A stretch of 64,000 nucleotides of DNA, taken from positions 773,065-837,064 of the forward strand of contig JAHLLQ010000003.1 in NCBI GenBank assembly GCA_020444065.1, given 5' to 3'. The number at the start of each line of letters is the position of its first letter. The stretch's first letter is position 1. A program made the translations under genes and the position numbers. The notes below the pieces were generated by a model. That model was not told the DNA's origin. It was given only the letters and a program-made list of their open reading frames with translations, and searched no databases. Positions 26,439 through 35,220 of the stretch are shown in pieces. Source of the DNA: a bacterium. Its GTDB lineage: Bacteria > Sumerlaeota > Sumerlaeia > SLMS01 > JAHLLQ01.

Positions 26439-28880
26439 GTGGAACGCGACCTGCCCCGTCCGACATTGCTGGCCGTCCTTGTGCTGATCCTGGGTCGTGT
26501 CCTGGCATGGTCGGTCGGTTTCACAGGTTGGGGCGTTGCGGTTGTGCTGCTGGTGGCAGCCATCGGGGTTGGCCTCTCGAAGAGGCGTTCCGGGCATGCG
26601 CGTGCGGTTTCGCTTTTTCTGGGATTCCTATCAGTTGGAGTCGCCACCCAGGCTGGGCTCCAATCCTTCGAGTTCCACGATCGAGCAGCGGTTGCCTCAT
26701 TGCCCGAGGCGCCGTTTGTCGAGGTCTCCGGCACCGTGGACGGCCACCCACGCGTTGGATCCGAGACGCTGCTTCTTTGGCTTCAGCCGGGGGCAGAGCT
26801 TTCGGCCGACGGATCTGAGGCCTTCCTTTCCACTCCGTTGCCCGTTCAGTTCCGGACAGACAACAACGCGCCGCGAGTCGAGACCGGCGATCACTTGCAG
26901 GCCCTCGGCCGAGTTGTCCCCGTGGATGGCGATGGTAATCACCTCTCCTGGGATCGATGGCTGGATGCGCAGGGGGCGGTGCTACTTGTTCGCGCATCGA
27001 CGCTTCAATCCACGCCGCCAGCCGATCCATCGTTTTGGTTGCGGTATCGCCGAGCAATGGGGCGGCTCTCGGATTCCACCGAGGAACTTCTGAACGAAAA
27101 CCTCTCGACGAACTCCGCATCGTTGTTGTCGGCGATCATGCTGGCGAGAACGGGCGGATTGTCGGAGCAGCAGCGGCATGACTTCCAACGCGCCGGACTG
27201 ATGCACTTGTTTGCCGTTTCCGGACTGCACGCGGGATTGATTGCGGGATTGATCGTCTTGGTCGCGGCGATGCTGGGACTCGGTCCGCGAAGTCGTGCCA
27301 TCGTTGTGCTGGTTGGTCTGCTTGTATTCTGTACCCTGACAGGGTTTCGATCGAGCGTGTTGCGCGCCTCACTTCTCGTCGGCGTGTTCGTTCTCCAGCC
27401 TCTCGTGCGGCGCGAAGTCGAACCCCTCTCCGCGCTTTCCTCCGTTGCGCTCGTGCTATTGGTATTTCGCCCGCGCGCGCTTTGGCAGTTGGACTTCCAG
27501 TTGTCATTTTTGTGCGCACTGACACTCGTGTTGGCCAGCCCTGGAGTGATCGCAATCCAGGAACACCTTGGCCCGAAACTTGGCTGGAAGCTGCCGGCGC
27601 GCATCGCCATACGATGGCTGCAGCTCGCATTCGTCTCCGCGTGCCTTCAACTCGCTCTCGCGCCGATTGTGGCCGGGCCATTCGGGATGGTGTCGTTGAT
27701 CGCTCCAATTGCGAACGCACTGATTCTGCCGTTTGCCGCACCGATTCTCGGCGTCGGTTTCCTCGGCGCGCTTCTCCATCCAATCGCGCCCGAGATGGCG
27801 GCAGGGCTGGTGGGATTGCTGGATTGGCCGGTTGCCGGACTCAGCATGGCTACGACCCTTTTTGCGCGAGTGCCGGGCGGTGCCATCGAAGGCCTGGCTC
27901 CCTGGCCCGCGTGGGCGATCGGCATCTACTACCTGATTCTCCTTTCCGGACGTTGGATGCGATTGCGCCGCCACTTCAGCCCGGTTGATGGGGCGTGGTC
28001 GGTTGGGCTCACTGCGATCTTCGCGCTGGTCTTCCTCATCTGGTTTCCGTTGCTGCAGCCGATCGATCGCACGGCCCGCGTCACGTTTCTGGACGTCGGG
28101 CAGGGCGATGCGGTTCTTGTAGAAACGGGGGACGGAGTCACGATGCTTGTCGATGCCGGGCCGGAGCGCGGCCAGTCGCTTGTGCGGGAGCTACGGGCCA
28201 TCGGCGTCGATCATCTGGATACGCTTGTCCTGACGCATGCGGATGCGGATCACGTTGCGGGGGCACCGGCGCTGATGGACGCCTTCCCAGTCGGGCGCCT
28301 CGTTGTCGGCGGCAGTCTCGCAACGACGAAGTCATGGGTTTCCGTTGCCGAATCCGTCGACCGCCATCGAATCCCCGTCGTGCAAGTGTCGCGAGGCGAT
28401 GTCTTGCATCTCTCGTCGGGGATTCAAGCGGATGTGCTGCATCCTACGGCGGAGTTCCTCGACGAAGGCGATGAACGAAACGCCGCCTCTGTTGTCCTCC
28501 GCGTGTCGGTGGGGGAGACGTCCTTCCTGCTGACCGGCGATGCGGACTTTGACTCCGAGTCGGACATGCTCGCCCATTTGCCTGAAGCCAATCTGCGTTC
28601 CGTTGTTCTGAAGGCCGGGCATCACGGCTCCGCATCATCGACATCCATGCCATTCCTTGGGACGGTGCGCCCGGCCCACGCTGTGATCAGTTGCGGGCGG
28701 AATAACCGCTATGGTCATCCCGCGCCGGAAGCACTCGCGCGACTGCAAGAAATGGGAGTCCGCATCTGGCGAACCGATCGCCAGGGAACGCTGTCTTTTG
28801 AATCGGATGGGGAGCACTTGTGGGTGCGTGTCGAGCGGCTGACGGACGCCGAACCGCTAATCGCCTCGTGGAGCAAGTGA
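26439..28880 (+). CDS. comEC: ComEC/Rec2-family DNA internalisation protein
   Basis: About 813 residues if started at the in-frame GTG 26439 (GAGGA upstream); the frame opens at 26325. The order is: N-terminal membrane segments and a DUF4131-type OB domain (residues ~1-200); a competence domain with FAVSGLHAGLIAGLIV and TGFRSSVLRASLLVG; and a C-terminal metallo-beta-lactamase domain starting VTFLDVGQGDAVLVETGDG with the zinc motif THADADHVAG and later KAGHHGSASST. It forms the inner-membrane channel for single-stranded DNA uptake. The prepilin at 46486 could belong to the same pathway, but a link is only inferred. Confidence 0.92.
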   Translation: MERDLPRPTLLAVLVLILGRVLAWSVGFTGWGVAVVLLVAAIGVGLSKRRSGHARAVSLFLGFLSVGVATQAGLQSFEFHDRAAVASLPEAPFVEVSGTVDGHPRVGSETLLLWLQPGAELSADGSEAFLSTPLPVQFRTDNNAPRVETGDHLQALGRVVPVDGDGNHLSWDRWLDAQGAVLLVRASTLQSTPPADPSFWLRYRRAMGRLSDSTEELLNENLSTNSASLLSAIMLARTGGLSEQQRHDFQRAGLMHLFAVSGLHAGLIAGLIVLVAAMLGLGPRSRAIVVLVGLLVFCTLTGFRSSVLRASLLVGVFVLQPLVRREVEPLSALSSVALVLLVFRPRALWQLDFQLSFLCALTLVLASPGVIAIQEHLGPKLGWKLPARIAIRWLQLAFVSACLQLALAPIVAGPFGMVSLIAPIANALILPFAAPILGVGFLGALLHPIAPEMAAGLVGLLDWPVAGLSMATTLFARVPGGAIEGLAPWPAWAIGIYYLILLSGRWMRLRRHFSPVDGAWSVGLTAIFALVFLIWFPLLQPIDRTARVTFLDVGQGDAVLVETGDGVTMLVDAGPERGQSLVRELRAIGVDHLDTLVLTHADADHVAGAPALMDAFPVGRLVVGGSLATTKSWVSVAESVDRHRIPVVQVSRGDVLHLSSGIQADVLHPTAEFLDEGDERNAASVVLRVSVGETSFLLTGDADFDSESDMLAHLPEANLRSVVLKAGHHGSASSTSMPFLGTVRPAHAVISCGRNNRYGHPAPEALARLQEMGVRIWRTDRQGTLSFESDGEHLWVRVERLTDAEPLIASWSK

Positions 28881-28889
28881 GTCCGAGAC

Positions 28890-29174
28890 CTACTGCTGGA
28901 CCTGAAGGATCTCCAGCTTCTCGCCGGGCTTGATCAGGCGATACTCGCGTCGGGCGCCGAGTTCGATGGAATCGATGTGGGTTCGCAGGGCCGTCACCTG
29001 GTTCTCCAGGACCTTCTGCTGCAGATCGACGGCTTCCAGGTTCTCTCGGGCCTCCGCGTAATGGACCTTCGCACGATGCATATCGGTCAACGACGGCGCG
29101 AGCAGCAGCGAGAAGGCTCCCACAGCCAGGAGCAGGGCAAGCGTCGCCCAAATCACCAATCGCCACCGCATCAT
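28890..29174 (-). CDS. FtsB/DivIC-like septum formation initiator
   Basis: 94 residues from the ATG at 29174 (a second Met follows). It has a short cytoplasmic N-terminus, one membrane helix (VIWATLALLLAVGAFSLLL) and a coiled coil (RENLEAVDLQQKVLENQVTA). It then ends with the family motif ARREYRLIKPGEKLEIL. FtsB/DivIC proteins pair with FtsL/FtsQ at the divisome. The gene stands alone and is convergent with comEC (9 nt apart). Confidence 0.75.
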   Translation of the reverse strand: MMRWRLVIWATLALLLAVGAFSLLLAPSLTDMHRAKVHYAEARENLEAVDLQQKVLENQVTALRTHIDSIELGARREYRLIKPGEKLEILQVQQ

Positions 29175-29624
29175 TGTCGCAGACTGCCTCCATCGAGTGT
29201 CCCCGACTGTGGCGCTCTCTCTGGCAACACTGTCAAGATCGAAGCACCGAATCGCATCGACCCCCTCGGCAACCCTCACCTATGCAATTATCCCGACTGC
29301 CACAACTTCCGTCGCGATGATACCAACCCTCCCACGCCTGACGAGCATGAGGAGTGAGTGGTGCACCAAGCCTTGGATAGACGGCTGTCCTGAAAGGGCT
29401 CTGCCCACCATTCGCCGGTGGGCAGAGCTCCCGGCAGCCTGCTTCAGAAGGTGAAATCCGTTGACAAACCATCACTTCCAAATGGCACCCTACCCCATTA
29501 CTCACGGGGTTCCAGACCGCATCCATTCGATGGAGAGGGCGTTGGCTCGATGCGGTTATGCATCCGATGGGATTCGGGAATGCAAATGGATCGACCCTAA
29601 GGCCCAAAGTGGAGGAAGTCCCCC
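29175..29624. other. 450-nt intergenic region between ftsB-like and the subtilisin gene
   Basis: Divergent promoter region with no gene I can support. It contains a perfect 12-bp hairpin at 29398-29428, described separately, and an exact TTGACA at 29461-29466, which lacks a convincing -10 partner 16-18 nt downstream. Just before the protease start is the GGAGGAAGTCCCCC ribosome-binding context, nearly repeated before the M43 protease gene (GGAGGTATTCCCCC at 32966-32979). Confidence 0.5.
29398..29428. repeat. perfect 12-bp inverted repeat (possible terminator, minus sense)
   Basis: GCTCTGCCCACC (29398-29409) and GGTGGGCAGAGC (29417-29428) around ATTCGCC. On the plus strand no U-run follows. 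On the minus strand it is followed by CCTTTC. No minus-strand gene lies between it and 29624, so it may be a boundary or RNA element rather than a gene terminator. Confidence 0.6.
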
Positions 29625-32600
29625 ATGTTGCGTAAAGCGTGGCGCCGATCGGCGTTGACGATACTCGTGGTGGTTGCTGCTGCGGCAGCCGTCGCGGGTC
29701 AGACCATCACACTCAAACCGACATTGACAAAGGAAGGCATCGAGCAGGGCATCAAGTTGCCCGAGATGCAAGTCACCTCCAACCGTGTCCCCAGCTCAAT
29801 TTCCGTTGGGGACTTCTACATGGTGGACGGCAAGTCCGTTCAACTGGAACGCGCCGACAGCGAGATCGCCATCCAGTATGGCAGTCGCGCCTCCCTCGAG
29901 AAACACTATCCCGCACTGGAGTCATCCCGGGCTCTTGGCGACTTCGATACCGTTGGTCGCTTTCACCCGAAGGGCGTTGCCATCGTGCAAGATCGCCCCG
30001 GCGGTAAAGGGATGAAGGCTCGCGGGGCCGCGGAACTGAAGGCACTCGCCGAGGCTCAGCCGGGCGTCGAGTTCGTCCTGCCGGTCTATGTGAATCCGAC
30101 GGACAAGAAGCGGATGATCGCCACCGACGAGCTTTCGATATGCCTGGAGAAGGGCTCCAGCACGGACTTGCTCGAGAAGGGTCTCGCACGGATTGGCGGC
30201 GTGATCTTCGAGAAGTCCAGCGCCGACTACGCTGATATTTATCACGCCCGCCTGGACAATCCGCTCAGGAACTCCCCGCTGGACGTCAGCGTCGAGATCT
30301 CGAGCTGGCCAGGAGTGGAATGGGCAGAGCCCAACTTCATTCGCGAAATGGAGTTTTATTACACACCCAACGACCCGTTATTCTCCCAGCAGCAATACCT
30401 GCATAACACAGGTGCGAACGGCGCGGTCAGCGATGCGGATATCGACGCGCCGGAAGCATGGGACACGACGACCGGAAGTTCCTCGATCGTGATCGCCATC
30501 ATCGATGACGGCGTGGACGAGTCCCATACGGACATGAACTTCGACGCCAATGGTTACGATTTCTACAACAGCGACAGCGATCCAAGCCCCACCGGAACGG
30601 ATGGACACGGCACCGGTTGTGCGGGCGTTGCGGCGGCGATTGGAAACAACAGCTACCGCACGGCTGGAACGGCCCCAGGCTGTACAATCCTTGCGGTCAA
30701 GGTGGCCGATGGTAGTTTCGGAACAAATACCATCATCGCAAACGGCATCGACCACGCGGCGACTTACGCTGACGTTCTCAGCAACAGTTGGGGCGGCGGC
30801 TCAAGCAGCAGCGAGATCAACACAGCCATCACGAATGCGGCGACGAACGGGCGTGGCGGACTCGGCTGCCCGGTGTTCTTCGCCAGTGGCAACTCCGCCA
30901 GCACGTGGTACCAAGGCGGTGGGCGTTACCGCTTCTCGACCAGCGGCTTGGTTGGCGACTTCTATTACGCATTCCGCTATCTGAAAGATGTTAACACTTC
31001 CTCTGGTTCCGACCTGGCCCGCGTTGACAATGTCTGCCTGATCGGTTCCGACGAGTACACGCACACTTGGCGCCAGGACTTTGAAGGATCATTCCCTCCG
31101 ACCGGATGGACGTTGGCGAACAGCGGCAGCACGAACAACTGGTATCGGAGTTCAACGGATGCCCTTGTTGGAACGGGCGGGACGTACTCCGCCACTTCCG
31201 GATCGATCAGCGATAGTCAGTGGTGCGAGTTGCGTACACCATTGATGACCTTGACAGGTGCGGAGACCTTCGCTTTTGCGGCCAGCGTCTCTTCCGAGTA
31301 CAACTATGATGGCCTCCAGGTCTACGTCTACGACAGTAGCTGGGGTCAGCTCGGATACTACGGTCTTCTCAGTGGCGTTCCTTCCGTCAATACGGCCGTA
31401 TCCTATCCCGCCAGTCAGGCCGATGCGATCGCAGTCGGCTCGGCGACCGACAACGACTACCGCAGTTCATATAGCGAATATGGTTCGAATCTCGACTTCG
31501 TTGCCCCGAGTAACGGCGGCTGGAATGACGTCTGGACACTCGATCCGACAGGAACTGTCGGCTGGACGAGCACCGACTATAAGCCGAACTTCGGCGGTAC
31601 CTCTTCGGCTTCCCCGACGGCGGCTGGTGTGGCCGCGCTGATGCTTTCCGCCAACGGCGCCCTGACCGGGTCGCAGGTGCGGACTTACATGCGCGATAGC
31701 TGCGATGAAATTGGCGGCGTGACTTACGTCGGCGGATTCCACAACGAGTACGGCTACGGACGCATCAACGCGAATGCGGCAGTTGCTCTCGCACTTGCCG
31801 CTCCCAGCCCGACGCCCACTCCAACTCCATTCTGCGATGCAATTCCCTACACCGAGGGATTCGAAGCAGGTGCAGTCGGGGCCGAGTGGACCATCTCCGG
31901 CACCAATACCTATCGGACCCAGGTCACCACGGCGAATACACCCAACAGTGGCTCTTACCATCTGACGATGGACTCGACCACCAACGGGTCTTACGCACGC
32001 AATGAGGCGACTCTGTGCGTCGATCTCGCCGGTTACGAGAATGTTGTCGTGCAGTACTACGCCAAAGAATTTGGCGATGAAGCCGACTCGACGACCAGCC
32101 CGTTCACTGGTGGAGCCGACTTCGATGGTCTCGCGATGAGCGGCGATGGCGGAACGACCTGGTATGTGATTAATGATCATACTACGCTGGGTTCCAGCTA
32201 CGCACTGCAGACGGTCGATCTGGACGCCGCGATTGCTTCCGCCGGGATTTCCTACTCGTCCGAATTCAAGCTCCGCTGGAACCAGTACGATAACTACCAA
32301 ATCACGACCGACGGTGTCGCTTTTGACGACATCAGCATTACGGGCAATGTGATCCAGACGCCGACACCAACGCCAACTCCTTCCGACACTCCCACAGCGA
32401 CCCCATCTGATACGCCGAGCCCGACGCCTTCCGACACGCCGTCTCCTACGCCATCGGACACGCCGAGCCCGACCCCGTCGGATACGCCGTCGCCAACGCC
32501 TTCGGCGACGCCGTCACCGACACCGGTGCCGGTGCCCGGCGATGAAGACGGCGATGGAGAGGTTCACCTGCTCGAGTTGAACGCCGTTCTACTTGGGTTC

Positions 32601-32708
32601 CGTGGCCTTGGTGCGGTGCCGGCCAGTGCCGACATCGACCCGACCGATGGCGTGATCAGTCTGGCTGAATTGAATGCCGTCATCCTGGCTTATCGCGCAA
32701 CGCCGTAG
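29625..32708 (+). CDS. secreted subtilisin-family (S8) protease with dockerin-like C-terminal tail
   Basis: 1027 residues. Signal peptide 1-25; propeptide-like region ~26-245. Catalytic residues are D294 ([10 protein letters not shown]), H328 ([10 protein letters not shown]), oxyanion N423 (ASGNSAS) and S660 ([12 protein letters not shown]). Residues ~430-590 between N and S are an inserted beta-rich domain ([18 protein letters not shown]), unusual for S8. A second beta-sandwich module covers ~736-900. Then come a PSDTPSPT linker and a ~55-residue tail with the EF-hand loop [12 protein letters not shown] and the motif [12 protein letters not shown]. The same tail closes the next two genes. 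Likely an extracellular or surface-bound protein degrader. It is monocistronic with a hairpin downstream. Confidence 0.93.
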   Translation: MLRKAWRRSALTILVVVAAAAAVAGQTITLKPTLTKEGIEQGIKLPEMQVTSNRVPSSISVGDFYMVDGKSVQLERADSEIAIQYGSRASLEKHYPALESSRALGDFDTVGRFHPKGVAIVQDRPGGKGMKARGAAELKALAEAQPGVEFVLPVYVNPTDKKRMIATDELSICLEKGSSTDLLEKGLARIGGVIFEKSSADYADIYHARLDNPLRNSPLDVSVEISSWPGVEWAEPNFIREMEFYYTPNDPLFSQQQYLHNTGANGAVSDADIDAPEAWDTTTGSSSIVIAIIDDGVDESHTDMNFDANGYDFYNSDSDPSPTGTDGHGTGCAGVAAAIGNNSYRTAGTAPGCTILAVKVADGSFGTNTIIANGIDHAATYADVLSNSWGGGSSSSEINTAITNAATNGRGGLGCPVFFASGNSASTWYQGGGRYRFSTSGLVGDFYYAFRYLKDVNTSSGSDLARVDNVCLIGSDEYTHTWRQDFEGSFPPTGWTLANSGSTNNWYRSSTDALVGTGGTYSATSGSISDSQWCELRTPLMTLTGAETFAFAASVSSEYNYDGLQVYVYDSSWGQLGYYGLLSGVPSVNTAVSYPASQADAIAVGSATDNDYRSSYSEYGSNLDFVAPSNGGWNDVWTLDPTGTVGWTSTDYKPNFGGTSSASPTAAGVAALMLSANGALTGSQVRTYMRDSCDEIGGVTYVGGFHNEYGYGRINANAAVALALAAPSPTPTPTPFCDAIPYTEGFEAGAVGAEWTISGTNTYRTQVTTANTPNSGSYHLTMDSTTNGSYARNEATLCVDLAGYENVVVQYYAKEFGDEADSTTSPFTGGADFDGLAMSGDGGTTWYVINDHTTLGSSYALQTVDLDAAIASAGISYSSEFKLRWNQYDNYQITTDGVAFDDISITGNVIQTPTPTPTPSDTPTATPSDTPSPTPSDTPSPTPSDTPSPTPSDTPSPTPSATPSPTPVPVPGDEDGDGEVHLLELNAVLLGFRGLGAVPASADIDPTDGVISLAELNAVILAYRATP

Positions 32709-32737
32709 TAAGTCGTGAAGTAAGAATGTTCGATATT

Positions 32738-32769
32738 ATTTGGCCGCCGGGTTGACTCGGCGGCCAAAT
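32738..32769 (+). terminator. hairpin terminator after the subtilisin gene
   Basis: An 11-bp perfect stem (32738-32748 with 32759-32769) with a 10-nt loop, 29 nt after the stop. The following bases are GTTTGCT, a weak U-tract, so termination may be partial. Confidence 0.65.
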
Positions 32770-32787
32770 GTTTGCTACTCCATGTAC

Positions 32788-32796
32788 TGTTATACT
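32788..32796 (+). promoter_or_regulatory. candidate extended -10 promoter for the M43 protease gene
   Basis: TGTTATACT matches the extended -10 form TGnTATAAT closely. No good -35 is seen 16-18 nt upstream, which extended -10 promoters tolerate. Transcription would start near 32803, leaving a ~175-nt leader before the ATG at 32980. Confidence 0.4.
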
Positions 32797-32979
32797 CAAA
32801 ATCCGGCTGAGAACTGCCAATCCGCCGGATTGCTGCGTTTGGACGTCCTGCTTTGTCCCCAGGTCAGGTGACTTGTTCCTGGTCATGGTGGAGGGTACTT
32901 TTTCGAGCTGCCGAGGACAGCCGCTGGACGAACGGAGGCTAGCAACACTCAAGGCACACCTTTGAGGAGGTATTCCCCC

Positions 32980-35052
32980 ATGCCGCAACGAGACTTCAGA
33001 AAGCTGGCGATCGGTCTGTTCGCAACCGTTGGCCTCGCCGCATCACTGGCCCTGGCGGTCGATCCATCCTACATCGATCCCGAGGCTGGAACCGTCATCA
33101 AGGACCAACGCGAAACAGCCCAACCCGACTGGGTGGCAGAAATGCTCGCCCGGCCGCACGATTCCAAGAAGATCGCCCGCGATAACGGCGTGGACTGGTG
33201 TCAGACAGAGGCCCACTTCCTCCGCGACAACCACATGACCGAAGCCCTCCGTGCCTGCGCCACCGAAGGTCCCTGCGATACCCCGGCAACCCGTGATGGC
33301 TACATTCCCGGTCCCGGCGATCCGGTCCGCGTGATTAATGTGAGATTCCACGTGTTCCGTCGCGATAATGGATCCGGCGCCACGGCCACCGCGCAGGATT
33401 GCGCCGACCAGATCGCGCAGATGAACGCCGATTACGGTCCGTACAACATTCAATTCGCCTACACCTACGGGTTCGTCGACGACACCACCTATCGCGATTT
33501 CGCCGATTCGGAAGAGATCGCGATGAAGAATGCCTACGCAGACAGTCCGAGCACGCAGCTCAACGTCTACGTGGTAAACATCCAGGCCGGCTACCTCGGC
33601 GTGGGAACGTTCGCCTGGGAGCCCGACGCGCTTTCGGCTCAGGGCGGTCTCATCGTCGATGACAACTACTTCGGCGCTGGCGAAAAGACGATGACCCACG
33701 AGGTGGGACACTGCCTCGGCCTGTGGCACACGCACCATGGCGTCAGCGAAGTCACTGCCTGCTCCGATTGTTGGGAGCGCGCCGATGGCTTGAACGGCGA
33801 CACAACCGGCGACTTCTGCGATGATACGCCCCCGACGCCAGTGAACTACAACTGCGCCGATCCGGGCGGTACTGATTCCTGCAGCGGCGTGGCCTGGGGA
33901 ACGACGGCTCCCGAGAACTACATGGGATACGCGGACGATGCGTGCTACTCTGAGTTCACCCCGAAGCAAGCCGGCCGTATGCACTGCTGGATCGCCTCGA
34001 CGCTCTGGAGTTGGGATTCGACGGCTCCATCGCCGACGCCGAGCCCGACGCCTTCTCCGACGCCGACTCCAGGTCCCGGCCAGCCGCAGTATTGCCAGTC
34101 GCCGAGTCTTCCGCTCGTCGATGGCGGCAGCACCTTCACCGAATTCACCATTCTGGACAATGGCATCATCAGCGACCTCGATGCTTATGTGAACCTGGAC
34201 CACAGCTACATTGGCGATCTGACGTTGACGCTGACGCACGTCGACACCGGCACGGCCGTCGTGATCATTGATCGCCCGGGCTACACCACCAGCGGGTATG
34301 GGTGTGCCGGGTCGGATATCGTGGCGACATTAGATGACGAAGCCGGCAGCCCCGTCGAAGACCAGTGCGATACTGGCACGACAGCGATCTTCGGCACCTT
34401 CTCGCCCAACAATCCGCTGAGCGCCTTTGACGGCGAGGATATCAACGGCACCTGGCGTTTGACCATCGCGGATGCGGTGACGCCGGACTCCGGTATCCTG
34501 AACGAGTGGTGTCTGAATGTGACCTACTCATCGGTGACACCGACTCCGACGCCGACGGATACCCCATCGCCGACGCCAACCGATACCCCGAGCCCGACAC
34601 CTTCGGATACGCCCAGTCCAACGCCTTCGGACACACCAAGCCCGACGCCTTCGGACACACCAAGCCCGACACCGTCGGATACGCCAAGCCCCACTCCGTC
34701 CGACACGCCGAGCCCGACGCCCTCCGATACGCCGTCTCCGACACCTTCGGATACTCCGTCGCCAACGCCGTCGGATACTCCGTCGCCGACTCCTTCGGAT
34801 ACGCCGAGCCCGACGCCTACGGACACGCCGACGGCGACGCCTTCGGCCACTCCGAGTCCGACTCCGGCGACGCTGGCCGGCGATGCGGATGGCAACAACA
34901 TCGTGGATCTGTTCGAGCTGAACGCGGTCCTGATCGGCTACCGCGGCCTTGGCCCGGTTCCGCCGAGCGCGGACCTGGATCCTACCGATGGCTCTCTGAC
35001 CTTGCAGGAAGTCAATGCGGCGATCCTGGCCTATCGGGCGACCGCCTACTGA
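32980..35052 (+). CDS. secreted M43-type zinc metalloprotease with P-domain and dockerin-like tail
   Basis: About 690 residues. The ATG at 32980, 9 nt after GAGGAGG, is preferred over the in-frame TTG at 32962. Signal peptide 1-27. The catalytic domain carries the zinc motif [11 protein letters not shown] near 240-250 and the Met-turn ENYMGYADD near 312, with paired Cys typical of pappalysin-like (M43) enzymes. After a short SPTP linker, residues ~370-518 form a proprotein-convertase P-domain ([18 protein letters not shown]). About twelve copies of the octapeptide PSDTPSPT then lead to the terminal module (EF-loop-like [27 protein letters not shown]). Probably a surface or extracellular protease paired with the subtilisin upstream. 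Confidence 0.92.
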   Translation: MPQRDFRKLAIGLFATVGLAASLALAVDPSYIDPEAGTVIKDQRETAQPDWVAEMLARPHDSKKIARDNGVDWCQTEAHFLRDNHMTEALRACATEGPCDTPATRDGYIPGPGDPVRVINVRFHVFRRDNGSGATATAQDCADQIAQMNADYGPYNIQFAYTYGFVDDTTYRDFADSEEIAMKNAYADSPSTQLNVYVVNIQAGYLGVGTFAWEPDALSAQGGLIVDDNYFGAGEKTMTHEVGHCLGLWHTHHGVSEVTACSDCWERADGLNGDTTGDFCDDTPPTPVNYNCADPGGTDSCSGVAWGTTAPENYMGYADDACYSEFTPKQAGRMHCWIASTLWSWDSTAPSPTPSPTPSPTPTPGPGQPQYCQSPSLPLVDGGSTFTEFTILDNGIISDLDAYVNLDHSYIGDLTLTLTHVDTGTAVVIIDRPGYTTSGYGCAGSDIVATLDDEAGSPVEDQCDTGTTAIFGTFSPNNPLSAFDGEDINGTWRLTIADAVTPDSGILNEWCLNVTYSSVTPTPTPTDTPSPTPTDTPSPTPSDTPSPTPSDTPSPTPSDTPSPTPSDTPSPTPSDTPSPTPSDTPSPTPSDTPSPTPSDTPSPTPSDTPSPTPTDTPTATPSATPSPTPATLAGDADGNNIVDLFELNAVLIGYRGLGPVPPSADLDPTDGSLTLQEVNAAILAYRATAY
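34540..34869 (+). repeat. 24-nt tandem repeats encoding PSDTPSPT
   Basis: Inside the metalloprotease gene a 24-nt unit (Pro-Ser-Asp-Thr-Pro-Ser-Pro-Thr) repeats about a dozen times with synonymous drift. Units of the type CCTTCGGACACACCAAGCCC recur. A shorter series lies at about 32358-32530 in the subtilisin gene. The linkers are presumably extended and possibly glycosylated (inference from Thr/Ser/Pro content). Repeat number could vary by slippage. Confidence 0.9.
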
Positions 35053-35078
35053 TCCTCCATCGACAACCGAGAACCCTG

Positions 35079-35110
35079 AAGGGCCGCCGACCTCCGGCGG
35101 CCCTTCTTCT
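35079..35110 (+). terminator. intrinsic terminator after the metalloprotease gene
   Basis: An 11-bp stem (35079-35089 with 35095-35105), loop ACCTC, then a T-rich tail (TTCTTCT, beginning inside the stem). It starts 27 nt after the stop. Confidence 0.9.
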
Positions 35111-35220
35111 ATGTCCCGCGCCACGATGAACAGGTCTAGAAACGGCTCGACACCACGCCGACATGGACATTATTCAATCTTCACATCCAGTGACAATCGG
35201 ACCCATGGGAGGGATCTCTG

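Noticed and set aside
32797..32961. Possible riboswitch in the metalloprotease leader
   Set aside because: No conserved core of a known class (cyclic di-GMP, glycine, cobalamin) could be recognised.
32962..35052. The shared tails as PEP-CTERM or type 9 sorting signals
   Set aside because: The tails lack a terminal hydrophobic helix or Arg cluster (PEP-CTERM) and the typical Ig-like type 9 fold; the EF-hand-like loops fit a dockerin-like module better.
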